64,000 nt of DNA from Phaeosaccion multiseriatum (taxonomy: Eukaryota; Ochrophyta, other classes): NCBI GenBank assembly GCA_965112735.1, contig OZ218955.1, forward strand, positions 1,240,001 to 1,304,000, written 5' to 3'. Position 1 is the stretch's first letter. Each line of letters begins with the position of its first letter. Shown in pieces: positions 28,251 to 39,493 of this stretch. The notes beneath the pieces were generated by a model. It saw nothing but the letters and a program-made list of their open reading frames with translations. It did not search any database and had not been told where the DNA came from. A program made the position numbers and the translations under genes.

Positions 28251-29574
28251 CATGGAACGTCAACTCGAGTTCTTGCTCGACATCGGCCTCGTCCATGAGC
28301 TCTATGGCGTCCGTCTCCGAATCGACTCCATCGTCCGTATTGATGACATCGACCGTTCGCATCTGCTTCTCCGCTCCTGGAGCACCCTCCCCGGTGTTCT
28401 TCCCCCCGTCCTCCTCAAGACTCATCTCCTCCTCCTCCTCCTTCTCGACCCCCTCCACCTTATCCTCCTCCTCCTTCTCCCCCTCCTCACCCCCCTTTCC
28501 CTCCTCCTCTTCCTTCAAGTCGTCCTGCAGCTGCTGCTGCTTAAACCCTCCACCCTCATAGAGGACGTCCGCAGGGGCGGGCTTCCCATCCACTGCCATC
28601 CCCTCGCCGATGTCCTGCCCAACATGGGGAGCCGATGCCGCCCCACCCAAGTGTTCATTTACATGCGAGGGTGAGGGACGAAGAGCGCTGTTGATGCTTT
28701 CCATGGGCACATTGCTATCGATGGAAGCAAGATGGGGAGCTTTGACCTCAGCCGCGTCAGCGCTCGAGCTATGCTGGGAGTCTGGTATAATTGCCGCTGC
28801 CGCGGCTGCTGCGTTTGCTGCGCCTCTCGGGCAGCCTTCATCCTGTTCAGCAGGCACCCCTTCTCTCTCTTCGCCTCCCAGAGGTTCGAAAGGGCCGCCT
28901 CCTCCTGCTTCTTCTTCTCCTCTTTCTCCTCCTTCTCCTCCTCCTCCTCCTCCTCCTCCACTGTCCACAACGCCTTCCTCTCCGTGGGGCGCTTCCCCAT
29001 TCATCCACCCCCTCCCCCCAGCAGCAGCAGCAGCAGCAGCAGCAAGAGCAGGAGGAGGGGCAGCGGAGGTGGTCGCGGTTGTATTCGGAGGGATACTGCT
29101 GCTGCCACCACCGTCGTCGCTCCAATCATCTTCGCCCCAGTCCTCATCCCCCCATCCGCTGCCATCGCCCTTTACAGCCCCGCCGTGCCTCCCTCCCCCG
29201 CTACCCAGCCTTCGAACGCCTGCTCCTGTCCCTGCGCCCTTCTTCTGAGTATTTTTCCCCTTCTGCAGGCCAAGCGATTGCTGCTTGCGCTGCTGTCTCG
29301 ATCTGCTTCCATTGTCCTCTTCTGCAGGTGCAGCAGCAGAAGGAGCAGCACCAGAGGGGAGTTTCAGCTGCTGCAGTTTCTCTCGCTCTCGCTGCTGCTG
29401 CTCTTTCTTCTGGAGCTCCTTATCCTCCTGTTCCTTCTGCTCCTGCCTCGCCTTGAGCGCAGCTTGTCCCTTGGGACTCTTCAAGAACGGGTCGTCATCC
29501 TGGAGCTTGTCGAGGTTAAGCGAGTCCAAGTCCAGGGACAACTTGGAAGCCAAGTCAGAGAACCCCTTGAACAT
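24012..29574 (-). CDS. GRIP-domain golgin (long coiled-coil Golgi tether)
   Basis: Three exons, 1676 residues: 29574-26536, 26332-26228 and 25898-24012. The start MFKGFSDLASKLSLDLDSL is amphipathic. A charged, disordered region follows with tryptophan-acid repeats ('GWGDEDWGEDDW') and long Glu-rich runs. Heptad coiled coil covers roughly residues 640-1200 (for example 'AAGLKQLVKDRTSELEARN', 'ERRKE', 'ALKRANEISAELVDKNKAL'). A GRIP domain sits at about 1511-1559: 'NSEYLKNCVCRWM', 'LLPVIAEILCLSRVEADKV', with the conserved Tyr. GRIP domains bind Arl1-type GTPases at the trans-Golgi, where golgins tether vesicles. Unusually, about 117 Gly/Ser-rich residues follow the GRIP domain. An ATG six codons upstream is not present (that codon is not ATG), so MFKGF is the chosen start. 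Confidence 0.88.
25899..26227. repeat. (GAGT)/(GGCA) arrays filling golgin intron 2
   Basis: On the transcribed strand the donor GTGCGACAGGCAGGCAGG leads into a GGCA array, then CACT/CATT tetranucleotides up to the acceptor. The intron is almost entirely short tetranucleotide repeats. Confidence 0.85.
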
Positions 29575-29772
29575 TGTGCTCCTTCTCCTCACCCGTCTTC
29601 CTCTCTCAGTCTTTCAGCTCCGGGGGCTTTCAATCAGCAGCAGCAGCCTCATTTCTTCTTCATCTTCAGAGGGTTGTGGAACATGCTGTGAAGTGTTGGC
29701 TCGGAAATCGAGATGGCACTTTATTCACATCCCCTATTTTATCCCCCCTCTTGTTGTTTTTACCTTGTCGCC
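29575..29772. promoter_or_regulatory. Short divergent promoter region, golgin / BUD32
   Basis: 198 bp between two start codons on opposite strands, so it must serve as promoter for both. It holds a CTTCTCC-rich segment and a short CAGCAG run; no classical box was recognised. Confidence 0.5.
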
Positions 29773-30014
29773 ATGACTGTCCGCCTGATAAGTCAGGGCG
29801 CAGAGGCGAGGGTGTTCGAGGTTCCCTTCTGCGGGAGGCGCGCCGTTCTGAAGGAGCGCTTCTCCAAGAAGTACAGGTGTGATACAGGATTTCTCGCCGT
29901 CCCTCTTCCTGTTCTCTCCTCTCTCTGAGATCTCTTGATCTCTCTTTCTCTGTTACTCTCTCTCTCTTGATCCTATTCTCCCACTCTATCTGTATCTTTC
30001 TCCGTTTGTCCTTC

Positions 30015-30062
<48 letters not shown>

Positions 30063-31852
30063 TGTCTCGCAGAGTTCCAGAACTGGACCGCAAACTCACG
30101 ACACGCCGGACCCACCAAGAGGTGCGCTGCTACCTCCGTTGTCGCAAGTCCGGGATAGACACCCCTGTGGTGTACATGGTGGACGGGGCCAAGATATACA
30201 TGGAAAAGGTGGAGGGCGTCACAGTGAAGCACTGGCTGCAGGACAACATGACCAGTTGAGTGCAAATGCATACGGTGGAAGGGAAGGGAATATTTTTTGG
30301 ATTTGAGGGTGGGCGAATGGTCCTTTCTGATCCTTACGACGCAGGTAGGGGGGGGGTGGGTCTGGTGCTGTATCACCAATTGCTGCGGCCACTGCTTCTG
30401 CTCCTTCTCTGCTTGTCGTCCACACGTGATGCCCTCTCGGGCCTCTGCCGCTGCTGCTGGCTGATGGCTCGAGTCCTTGCCCCTCTCTGCTCTGGCCGAC
30501 ACCACGCCCACCCCACTCTGCAGCACGTCCCGAGGAGGCCCTCCTTATCGCCTGCTCCATGGGCCGCAGTGTAGCAAGGATGCACGACGCCCTCATTGGC
30601 CACGGCGATCTGACCACGAGCAACTTTATGGTTCGCGATGGAGGGTCAGCACCGTCCCCAGCACCACCACCAGCAGCACCAGCAGCAGCGGCAGCAGCAG
30701 CAACAACAGCAACAGGAGCGGCAGCGGCAGCAGCAGCAGCAGGAGCAGCAGCAGGAGGAGCAAGAGTGAAAGGAGAAGAAGAGGGAGAGGGAGAGGGTCT
30801 TGGCGATGGCGAAGGCGCTGATTCTACTCCTGCTACTATGGCGGTCTCAGCGCCATCTGTTGTCCTCATCGACTTTGGATTGGGCTTCCGACACCCCATT
30901 CAGGAAGACCGGGTAAGCGGTGCTGCGTTGCTGCCGAGCAGAATGGCTTGGCATTGCTCTTCTTCTCCGGTCGCTTTTGACGCTGTTTTTACTTTAGCGC
31001 CTTGGGAGAGGCAGGGGGGGTTGGCGCACTGTCTCTATATGACGGATGGTTATGCACTGCTCTCCATTAGAAGAAGAGTAAAAAAGACGAGGGCAGCGAG
31101 GGAAACCCTTTTTTTCTCTCTCACAGCGCGATTCCGTCCGTGCCTATCTTTGCGCGTGGGCGATGTGTGGTCTTTCCTTTCCCTTCCTTGGCTTTCATTG
31201 AGCTGTTTCGCATTCTCTGGTCTTTCCTTCCCCCTCCTTCGCTTCCATTGCGCTCTTTCTTCCTCCAATGCATCCAGACTGATCATGCTTTCGCTTGCTC
31301 TTGCCTTGCCTTGTCTCGTCTTTCTCTCTCTCATCCGGCGCCCCCCATACCCGCCCTACTGCCCCATCTACCCCCCAACCGCACACCCAGGCCGTCGACC
31401 TATATGTTCTTGAACGGGCCTTCACGAGTACGCATGCGAACTCAGACCACCTCGTGGCCGAGGTACTGAGGTCGTACCAGGTGTGTGTATGTGTGTATGT
31501 GTGTGAGAGAGAGAGAGATGGAGAGAGGGGGAGAGAAGGGGGGGGGAGAGAGAGAGCGGGAGGGAGGGAGAGAGAGAGAGAGTAGAGAGGAGTTTCGGGG
31601 AGGGAGAAGCCTTTCTTTGCTGATTCGGGGAGCCCATTTGTTACGTTCGGGGCTAGGCTTACTTTACTTTCCCCCTTTCCCAAGAAGCCTCATTGACTTG
31701 TTGCACTCCACCCCATGATTTGTGTCTCTTATCTCCTCCACTCGACCTGTATGCTTCCACCCACTCAGGCGGAGTCTCGCACTGGCGACACCGTGTTGAA
31801 GCACCTCCAGCAGGTCCGGAGCAGAGGCAGAAAGAAGGACATGGTCGGATGA
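29773..31852 (+). CDS. BUD32: Bud32/PRPK atypical kinase of the KEOPS/EKC complex
   Basis: Five exons, 282 residues: 29773-29876, 30073-30254, 30524-30912, 31391-31480 and 31769-31852. Family marks are the N-terminal 'LISQGAEARVFEV' and 'RAVLKERFSKKYR', 'KLTTRRTHQEVRCYLRC', catalytic loop 'HGDLTTSN' (D124), 'LIDFGLGF' (D212), 'AVDLYVLERAFTSTH' and a basic C-terminal tail ending 'RGRKKDMVG'. KEOPS installs the t6A modification on ANN-decoding tRNAs; Bud32 supplies ATPase/kinase activity. The oddity is 82 residues between N129 and D212, where about 15 are usual: an Ala/Pro/Gly-rich then Glu-rich low-complexity insert. The exon 2 donor is a weak GTTGAG. The gene is divergent from the golgin. Confidence 0.93.
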
Positions 31853-33706
31853 GGAGCATGATGATGATGATGATGATGATGATGAGGAGGAGGAGGAGGA
31901 GGAGGAGGAGGAGGAAGAGGAAGAGGAAGAGGAAGAGGAGTGAGAGCGCACCATCCTATCCACCTCGGGCTACTGTGTATGGCCCGGGTGGTACTACGGC
32001 CTCGGTTGTGGGCCGCACGCATACACCACGAACGGTAGCCCAGACAAGGTGCACATTCCGCAGAGAGCCGGGGCGCAGCATCATTTTGGTATGGAGTACC
32101 GAGACTTGTCGCATCAGGGGAGAGAGAGAGAGAGGGTTGACTCCAGATCGGCAGCCCTCGAAGCTTCTCGTTATGTCCTGAGACACGGCATATGACCCTT
32201 GCACCCTCCCGCATCACAGGCGGGGCTGACGGTTGAGAGCAGCTAGGCAAGGGGGTTGTGCGAGGCATGAGGGAAGAGGCCTCTCGCTCCTCATGCACAG
32301 GCACCTGGGGGAGATGCCTTGTGATGGTTCCTTTCATGCACAGCTCGAGAGAGGCGCTCACCAGAGCCACCGGACACACCACAGCTTCGGTTTCAGCTTC
32401 AGTTTCAGTTTCAGTTTCAGTGACACCACACCTGTGCAAAAGACGGGGTGGGGATGCTACTCGTACACCTGCCACAGGGGTATGGGTGGGTAGGCAGGCA
32501 GGCCTACGGGTATATGGGCAGGGGTGCCAAGCCGCAGGGGTTGGGAAAAGACGCTCAAGAGGGAGGAGGGTTCGATGATGATGGACTACAAAGGCTTCAG
32601 CGATGGTCGATGATGATGGACAACAAAGGCTTCAGCGATGGTCGATGATGATGGACTACAAAGGCTTCAGCGATGGTCGATGACTGCAGGGAGGCAGCGC
32701 CCCGATTCTTCCCCCCCCCCCGTTGTTTGAAGAATTGTGTTGCGCCCTTGGCTTTCCCAAAGTGAAGATCCAGTTGAGGAAGCGCTTCCGTAAAAGGCCC
32801 CACGCGGTCTAGAGGAAGCAGGAGTACTCCAAAGGAAGGGAAGCATGTCTATGAAGGAAGGAGGAGTACTCCGAAGGAAGTGACATGTCTATATTATTTT
32901 CGTGTGATGTGCTTCTCTCGTCCAAAGAGGAGGGACTGAATACGGAATGTGAGAGCCTTATTCTGTTTTGGCTTTCCTCTCCTCCCTGAGCCCCAACCGA
33001 CCACTGCTCCCTTTTTAAACCCTTCCCTCATCGTTATACTAAAGAAGCAAAGACCAAAACGCCCTCCACACTCGCACCCACCCGCCCGCTCACTCACCCA
33101 CCCACCCACCCACCCCCTCGAGAACCCATCAATCGCCCGACCCTTGTTCTGGTGGTGCTCCGTGCAAGGGATAACAACGGCGCGCTTGCGTGTGTGTGCG
33201 AGTGAGACAAGAAAACAAAGCCGTCACCACGCCAGAGTCTCCTCTGGCGGAAGCAAGGGGCATGAGTGGACAAAACTATGACACAAATAACACAAACAAA
33301 CACAACACAAAGAAACGCGCAGCGTAGACTGAGGTACAAACCGTTTCGACCCCAAGCCCCCCCCCCCCCCGAACTGCTCAAGAACAGTTCGAGGCAGGCA
33401 CCAACAGTATACAAGAGGGGCGAGTGGGGGGAAATCAAGACACCACGAATGATGAAGAAATGAACTAGCTAATACCGCCATGCTCGTGCGAGCCACCGTT
33501 GACCGATCGAGTGTGCATGTGGAGCCGATATGCTCTAGACAAGAGACAAGAGACAAGAGTGTCAGGTGTCAGTCACCCCACTGAGGATGGTGGACGGCAC
33601 AGGCAGGCACGGCTCCCCGCGCCCCTGGCTGCTAGGTCAAGTCACGCGTTGGCTTGGAAACATTGACACGCATCGATGGGAACCTCGTCGTTCTCCCCGT
33701 CATCCT
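31853..33706. other. Convergent intergenic region with small repeats
   Basis: About 1.85 kb between the BUD32 stop and the stop of the first NIDO-like gene. It holds (GAT)n and (GGA)n immediately after BUD32, a (TTTCAG)n tract at 32390-32420, a 35-bp triplicate at 32574-32680 and an AC-rich stretch near 33270-33310. The open frames present lack family similarity, and no RNA gene was recognised. Confidence 0.5.
32574..32680. repeat. 35-bp tandem triplicate
   Basis: Three copies of a 35-bp unit containing 'ggactacaaaggcttcagcg', differing by one or two bases. Confidence 0.9.
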
Positions 33707-36700
33707 TCAGGGTGAGCTGCTGTCCAAGCCGTCGGGTGCGGCGGTGTATAAGCCACCAAAGCCGTCTGGCGAGGCGGTGGGAGAAGCGGTGGCAAACCCC
33801 GCTGGCGAGGGCGTCATGGCTCCGCAGCCGACGTTGATTGACATCATAACGTCGGCTCCGTCGTCGTGCTCCTCGTAGAACATTTCCATGCTGGAGTGGA
33901 TGCCCCCGTCGGCCGAAGCGTAGGTGTGAGACGAGTACACGGACTCGTCATCGTCCACTCCGAAGCCGATTCGAAGCATGGTGTAGTCCTGCGTGTATTT
34001 GTGGGTGCGTGTGTACGTGAGCGTGTATGTGTCGTGGGTATGTGTCGTGGGTATGTGTGTGCGTGTGTGCGTGTGTGTGCGGTTGTGCGTGTGTGCGTGC
34101 GTGCGTGGATGCGCTCGTAAGAGGGAAATTGGCACACGTTCACCCACTCAGGGTGTGACTGACTCCCTGACTGCCCGGCTTGCCTGGACTGACTGATTGA
34201 CTGACTCACTCACCCCAGTGGCCACGGATCCATCTTCATTGGTACTGATGTACCACTTGATGACATGCTCACCGGATCCGCCTTCAATGAATCTGAAGGA
34301 CAGACACAGAGAAGACCAACGAGAAGTCGAATTTAGAGACGCTCTCATCAGAGGGGTCGGAGAAGAGACAATGAGGGTAAGAGCGCATGCCTGTCTTCTT
34401 TACAGGGTGAACTCACAATTTCCCTCCCTCCCTCCCTCCCTCCCTCCCTCCCTCCCTCCCTCCCTCCCTCCCTCCCTCCCTCCCTCCCTCCCTCCCTCCC
34501 TCCCTCCCTCCCTCCCTCCCTCCCTCCCTCCCTCCCTCCCTCCCTCCCTCCCTCCCTCCCTCCCTCCCTCCCTCCCTCCCTCTTTCCCTCCCTCCCTCTT
34601 TCCCTCCCTCCCTCCCTCCCTCCCTCCCTCCCTCCCTCCCTCCCTCCCTCCCTCCCTCCCTCCCTCCCTCCCTCCCTCCCTCCCTCCCTCCCTCCCTCCC
34701 TCCCTCCCTCCCTCCCTCCCTCCCTCCCTCCCTCCCTCCCTCCCTCCCTCCCTCCCTCCCTCCCTCCCTCCCTCCCTCCCTCCCTCCCTCCCTCCCTCCC
34801 TCCCTCCCTCCCTCCCTCCCTCCCTCCCTCCCTCCCTCCCTCCCTCCCTCCCTCCCTCCCTCCCTCCCTCCCTCCCTCCCTCCCTCCCTCCCTCCCTCCC
34901 TCCCTCCCTCCCTCCCTCCCTCACTCCCTCTCACTCACCCAAAATCAGCATCGAAGCTACCCCCGGGGGTGAGGCTTTCACTGCTGCTGCTGCTGCTGCT
35001 GTCATCATCGTCATCGCTGCTGCTGCTGGTGCTGCTGCTGCAATCGTCATCTCCAAAATAGCCGCCCGAGATACACGCTTTGATCTCGTACACGATGCAG
35101 TCTTCGGTGTCTTCCATGCCCACGGTGAGGTTCCAGTGCGCTCCTGTGGGGCGTGCGGGTGGTGTGTGGGTGGGTGCGTGCGTGCGTGCGTGCGTGCGTG
35201 CGGGTGCGTGCGTGCCCATAGTAGGTAAAGGTATGGAAAGGGCACCCCCGGGGGGGAGATGGTTGGGAAGCGAAACGCGCGTGCCTCTCTGCACACCCTC
35301 CTCGGCAGCGCAATGCAAAGCACAGGGCCGCTTCAGCTATCCTCAGTAGGGGTATTTTCCAACCTACCTATTTCGCTCATGGATCCCTCGTAGTTGGTAG
35401 TCCAAGAAACGGGCGCTGCCGTGCTGTACCCACCCCATGTGGTGGAGTATCCAGCTGGCGACGGCGTATTGTCGTCGCAGTCCACGTATTCGAATGTATC
35501 GGAGGATGAGCTCGTGGTAAACTCTACTTCGTAGTCGCTGCCATCAGTTTCCACCGTTGTTGCATCGGGCAGAGTGAAGGACAGGCCGGTGGTGCCATCG
35601 CTGTCCTGCAGCCCGGCCGTGTAGGACTGGTCCAAGGGAAAGTCGTCAAGACCGAAGTAGCGGATTCGGATATTTGTGATTTCGGTGTCAAAGCCCATGG
35701 TAAACTCCACTTCGAAGTTGGTTGTCTTGTAGTTGTCGCCATCAGTGGGGATCCAGTAGGCAATGTCTGTAGTGACGTGTGACAAGAAGCGGGAGCGAGA
35801 GGAGAGTGGTGAGAAGAGTTGATGTGTGAACACAACAGGTAAGAGGAGAGTGGTGAGAAGAATTGATGTGAACACAACATGTAAGAGGAGAGTGGTGAGT
35901 AGAGTTGATGTGTGAACACAACAGGTAAGAGGAGAGTGGTGAGTAGAGTTGATGTGTGAACACAACAGGTAAGAGGAGAGTGGCGAGAAGAGTTGATGTG
36001 TGAACACAACATGTAAGAGAAGAGTGGTGAGTAGAGTTGATGTGTGAACACAACAGGTAAGAGGAGAGTGGTGAGTAGAGTTGATGTGTGAACACAACAG
36101 GTAAGAGGAGAGTGGTGAGTAGAGTTGATGTGTGAACACAACAGGTAAGAGGAGAGTGGTGAGAAGAGGTGATGTGTGAACACAACAGGTAAGAGGAGAG
36201 TGGTGAGTAGAGTTGATGTGTGAACACAACAGGTAAGAGGAGAGTGGTGAGTAGAGTTGATGTGTGAACACAACAGGTAAGAGGAGAGTGGTGAGTAGAG
36301 TTGATGTGTGAACACAACAGGTAAGAGGAGAGTGGTGAGTAGAGTTGATGTGTGAACACAACAGGTAAGAGGAGAGTGGTGAGAAGAGTTGATGTGTGAA
36401 CACAACAGGTAAGAGGAGAGTGGTGAGAAGAGTTGATGTGTGAACACAACAGGTAAGAGGAGAGTGGTGAGTAGAGTTGATGTGTGAACACAACAGGTAA
36501 GAAGAGAGTGGTGAGTAGAGTTGATGTGTGAACACAACATGTAAGAGGAGAGTGGTGAGTAGAGTTGATGTGTGAACACAACAGGTAAGAGGAGTGTGGT
36601 GAGTAGAGTTGATGTGTGAACACAACAGGTAAGAGGAGAGTGGTGAGTAGAGTTGATGTGTGAACACAACAGGTAAGAGGAGAGTGGCGAGTAGAGTTGA

Positions 36701-37876
36701 TGTGTGAACACAACAGGTAAGAGGAGAGTGGTGAGTAGAGTTGATGTGTGAACACAACAGGTAAGAGGAGAGTGGTGAGTAGAGTTGATGTGTGAACACA
36801 ACAGGTAAGAGGAGAGTGGTGAGTAGAGTTGATGTGTGAACACAACAGGTAAGAGGAGAGTGGTGAGTAGAGTTGATGTGTGAACACAACAGGTAAGAGG
36901 AGAGTGGTGAGTAGAGTTGATGTGTGAACACAACAGGTAAGAGGAGAGTGGTGAGTAGAGTTGATGTGTGAACACAACAGGTAAGAGAAGAGTGGTGAGT
37001 AGAGTTGATGTGTGAACACAACAGGTAAGAGGAGAGTGGTGACCAGAGTTGATGACATCACTTCAGTTCACCACCATCCCCTCCCTCCAACTCACCCTTC
37101 CACTGGAAAAAGACGCGCGCCGTCAAGCTGCCATCGACATGGTGCCACCCGTAGTTCACTTCTGATCCGTCATTAACAGTCATACTCAAGTCAGACCAGA
37201 AAGGGGCCAGCATAGCCCCCCACTTTACATCGTCTCCTCCTTCGGGTATGGCCTGGGGGTCCCAGTTGCCAGCATCGCAGTCGCTGTCGCAAAAGGCCAT
37301 GTACCCGGTACTACTGATGCACGCTGAGCCTCCCCAGATAGTCTCGAAGAAGGAGAGCTCAACGGGCATCGAATAAACTTGATAAGGGTTGTCTTCGAAG
37401 TTGTACATCATCTTGAAGTAGCTCTCATTCTCCACCAAATCATATTCGGTAAAGAAGGAATCAAAGGTGCCTTGCTTTGTTTGAATTTCGTAGTTGCCCA
37501 CCGAGTCGCCCGACACAAGCTCATCAAGCCGGCGCCCCCCCCTGGCAGCTACCTCCTTCTTCTTGGCCTTGGTGGTCGCGGCTCGAGAGAGGGGCTTGTG
37601 GGAAGGCGCCGTCCTGACCTTGTCATGGCGGATGCTCTTTGCCGCGGCCTTTGCTCTGGCAAATGCCGTCTCGAGTGCCGCTTGTCCACCAATTGCGGAG
37701 TTCGCACCGCCATTAGCAGCAGCGGCGGCAGCGGAGAGAGCAGCAGCAGCATTAAGCGGCTTTCCAGTCAAAGCCTTCCTACCAACGTCCTTGATCCCGC
37801 CATCGACAGCAGCCCATGTCACGGTCGCGGACAGCAGCACAGCCAAAGGCAACAATACGGAGAGGGAGGGCCTCAT
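33707..37876 (-). CDS. Secreted NIDO-like protein, paralogue A
   Basis: Five exons, 581 residues: 37876-37096, 35766-35368, 35143-34939, 34292-34214 and 33988-33707. A clear signal peptide (MRPSLSVLLPLAVLLSATVTWA) is followed by a basic Ala-rich region ending 'VAARGGRRLDELVSGDSVGNY'; the dibasic site may be processed. The central part 'CISSTGYMAFCDSDCD', 'GAMLAPFWSDLSM' and 'ARVFFQWKGE' resembles the NIDO domain of extracellular proteins. The downstream modules are 'IRIRYFGLDDFPLDQSYTAG', 'WNLTVGMEDTEDCIVYEI', a Ser/Asp-rich linker, 'HVIKWYISTNEDGS' and a Pro/Ser-rich tail with repeated 'TPSPAG'. The likely role is a cell-surface or matrix glycoprotein (inferred). It is tandem with paralogue B and has the same exon phases. 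Confidence 0.85.
34421..34930. repeat. (CCCT)n array, about 500 bp, in NIDO-A intron 3
   Basis: About 125 CCCT units (GGGA in the transcript) with two TTT interruptions near 34580-34600. It begins next to the exon 3 donor (GTGAGTGAGAGGGAGTGAGG). The equivalent intron of paralogue B is 149 bp and has no array. Confidence 0.97.
35795..37045. repeat. 44-bp minisatellite in NIDO-A intron 1
   Basis: About 28 copies of a 44-bp unit (core 'aacaggtaagaggagagtgg' on the plus strand) with few variants. On the transcribed strand the unit is pyrimidine-rich and lacks any AG. All three minus-strand frames stay open, which creates spurious 440-560 codon frames. Confidence 0.97.
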
Positions 37877-38567
37877 ATCACAGCGTGGTGTTGCGGCTCT
37901 ACAGCTACGATACGAGAGATGCGAAACTGCACAAATCAAGGTTCCTCTCCGTGATCTCTCCGTTGAAAATGTAACTGATGTAACTGACAAATCTTCTGCC
38001 CCAAAACTGCAATTTTTTCTTTTCTTTTCTTCTTTTGTTCAACCCCTGATACTATCCGCTATCCGCTATCGCCGGCGCCAGCCGGCACGCTATCCACTAT
38101 CGGCCGGCGCCAGCCGGCGCGCTAGCGCTATCGAGAATGTGGGCGATATTGATGGGGGTTGATTCTGTGCCACCCCCCCCCTTTACTTCCTTGGTATCCA
38201 ACCTTACAATATGGAAGACCAAGGTGTTTTTAGTCGACACAGAAAGTTGTGTGGGCAAGGGGGGACGAGAAGAGGCCGTTTCACAACAATCGCCTAGCTA
38301 CTTTGACCGAGTATTTTACCTCATCTCAAATAGCCTCTTCTCGTCCCCTCTTCCCTCTTACCCGCCGCACAACTCTCTGCGTCGACGGATGATAATAAGA
38401 AAATATATTATTCACAAGAGCACTCGATGGCACTCTCTCGAGTTGATCGGGCCGACGTCGAAGCCGAAGGGCTCGCTCGTGCCTGCAATGAGTACGATAG
38501 GCACACCACACACCACACGTTGGTGTGGAAACCTTTAGAAGTGTCAGCTCATCGTCGCCGTCGCCCT
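37877..38567. other. Spacer between the NIDO paralogues
   Basis: Contains the upstream region of paralogue A and the 3' end of paralogue B, with the second TIR element at 38039-38162 lying about 160 bp upstream of the paralogue A start codon. Otherwise no gene was seen. Confidence 0.55.
38039..38162. mobile_element. MITE-like element, copy 2 (short)
   Basis: A 124-bp relative of the element at 10632, in opposite orientation. Its right end matches the reverse complement of the left end of copy 1 ('cgctatcgagaatgtg', then 'gcgata', then 'ggggt.ga'). The left end 'tcaacccctgatac' matches the TIR start. The interior carries 'ccggcgccagccggc' and 'tatccgctatc' units. The flanks TTTTGT and TTCTGT agree at five of six positions, a possible eroded duplication. 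Confidence 0.65.
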
Positions 38568-38910
38568 TTATGCTTTCATGCCGAAGGATGAGCTGCTGTC
38601 AAAGCCGCCCGGCGAGGCGGTGGGAGAAGCCGTAGCGAAGCCCGCTGGCGAGGGCGTCATGTCTCCGCAACCGAGGTTGATTGACATCATGGCGAAGGCT
38701 CCGTCGTCGAGCTCCTCGTAGAACATTTCCATGCTGGAGTGGATGCCCCCGTCGGCCGAAGCGTAGGTGTGAGACGAGTACACGGACTCGTCATCATCCA
38801 CTCCGAAGCCGAGTCGAATCATGGTGTAGTCCTGCGTGTATTTGTGGGTGCGTGTGTGCGTGAGTGCGTAAGTGTGTGTGTGTCGTGTGTGTGTGTGCGT
38901 GTGTGTGTGT

Positions 38911-38945
<35 letters not shown>

Positions 38946-39455
38946 CGCAGGCTCGTATGACCGGAACGACATGCAGATGTGACGAAAGGAGCGTGAAGGA
39001 AAGAGTCTTACGAAGCTGCAGGGAAAGAAGTAGTAGACACGCAAACCCGTTTGGGGTAACGGACAGACTGTCTGTCACTGACTGACTGACTGGTTGACAA
39101 ACTGGCTGACTGACTGGCTGCCCATTTCCCTGCACTGCCTGTCTGACTCACCCCAGTAGACTCAGATCCGCCCTTGTTGGTGCTGATGTACCACTTGATG
39201 GTGTTCTCGCCGGATCCGGACTCAACCCATCTGAAACACAAAGAGAAGAGGGACAATCAGAGAGAGAGAGAAGGGAGAAAGCAGAGCATGAGCGATGATG
39301 TTGCGTGACGCATGACCACTCTTCACAGAGTGCTCTCGCCCATTCACTCCTTCCCTCCCTCAATCCCTCCCCCGCTCACCCAAGATCAACGCTGAAGCTC
39401 TCCCCGGGACGAACGGGCTCGTCGCCGCCGCCGTCGCTGCTGCTGCTGTCATCCT

Positions 39456-39493
<38 letters not shown>

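Noticed and set aside
31765-32475. 236-codon minus-strand frame downstream of BUD32
   Set aside because: Composition is driven by CT/GAT repeats and no conserved segment was recognised.
35333-37061. Three overlapping 440-560 codon frames of a repeating 'HQLYSPLSSYLLCSHINSTH' type
   Set aside because: Translation of the 44-bp intronic minisatellite; only the end of one overlaps the true NIDO-A exon 2.
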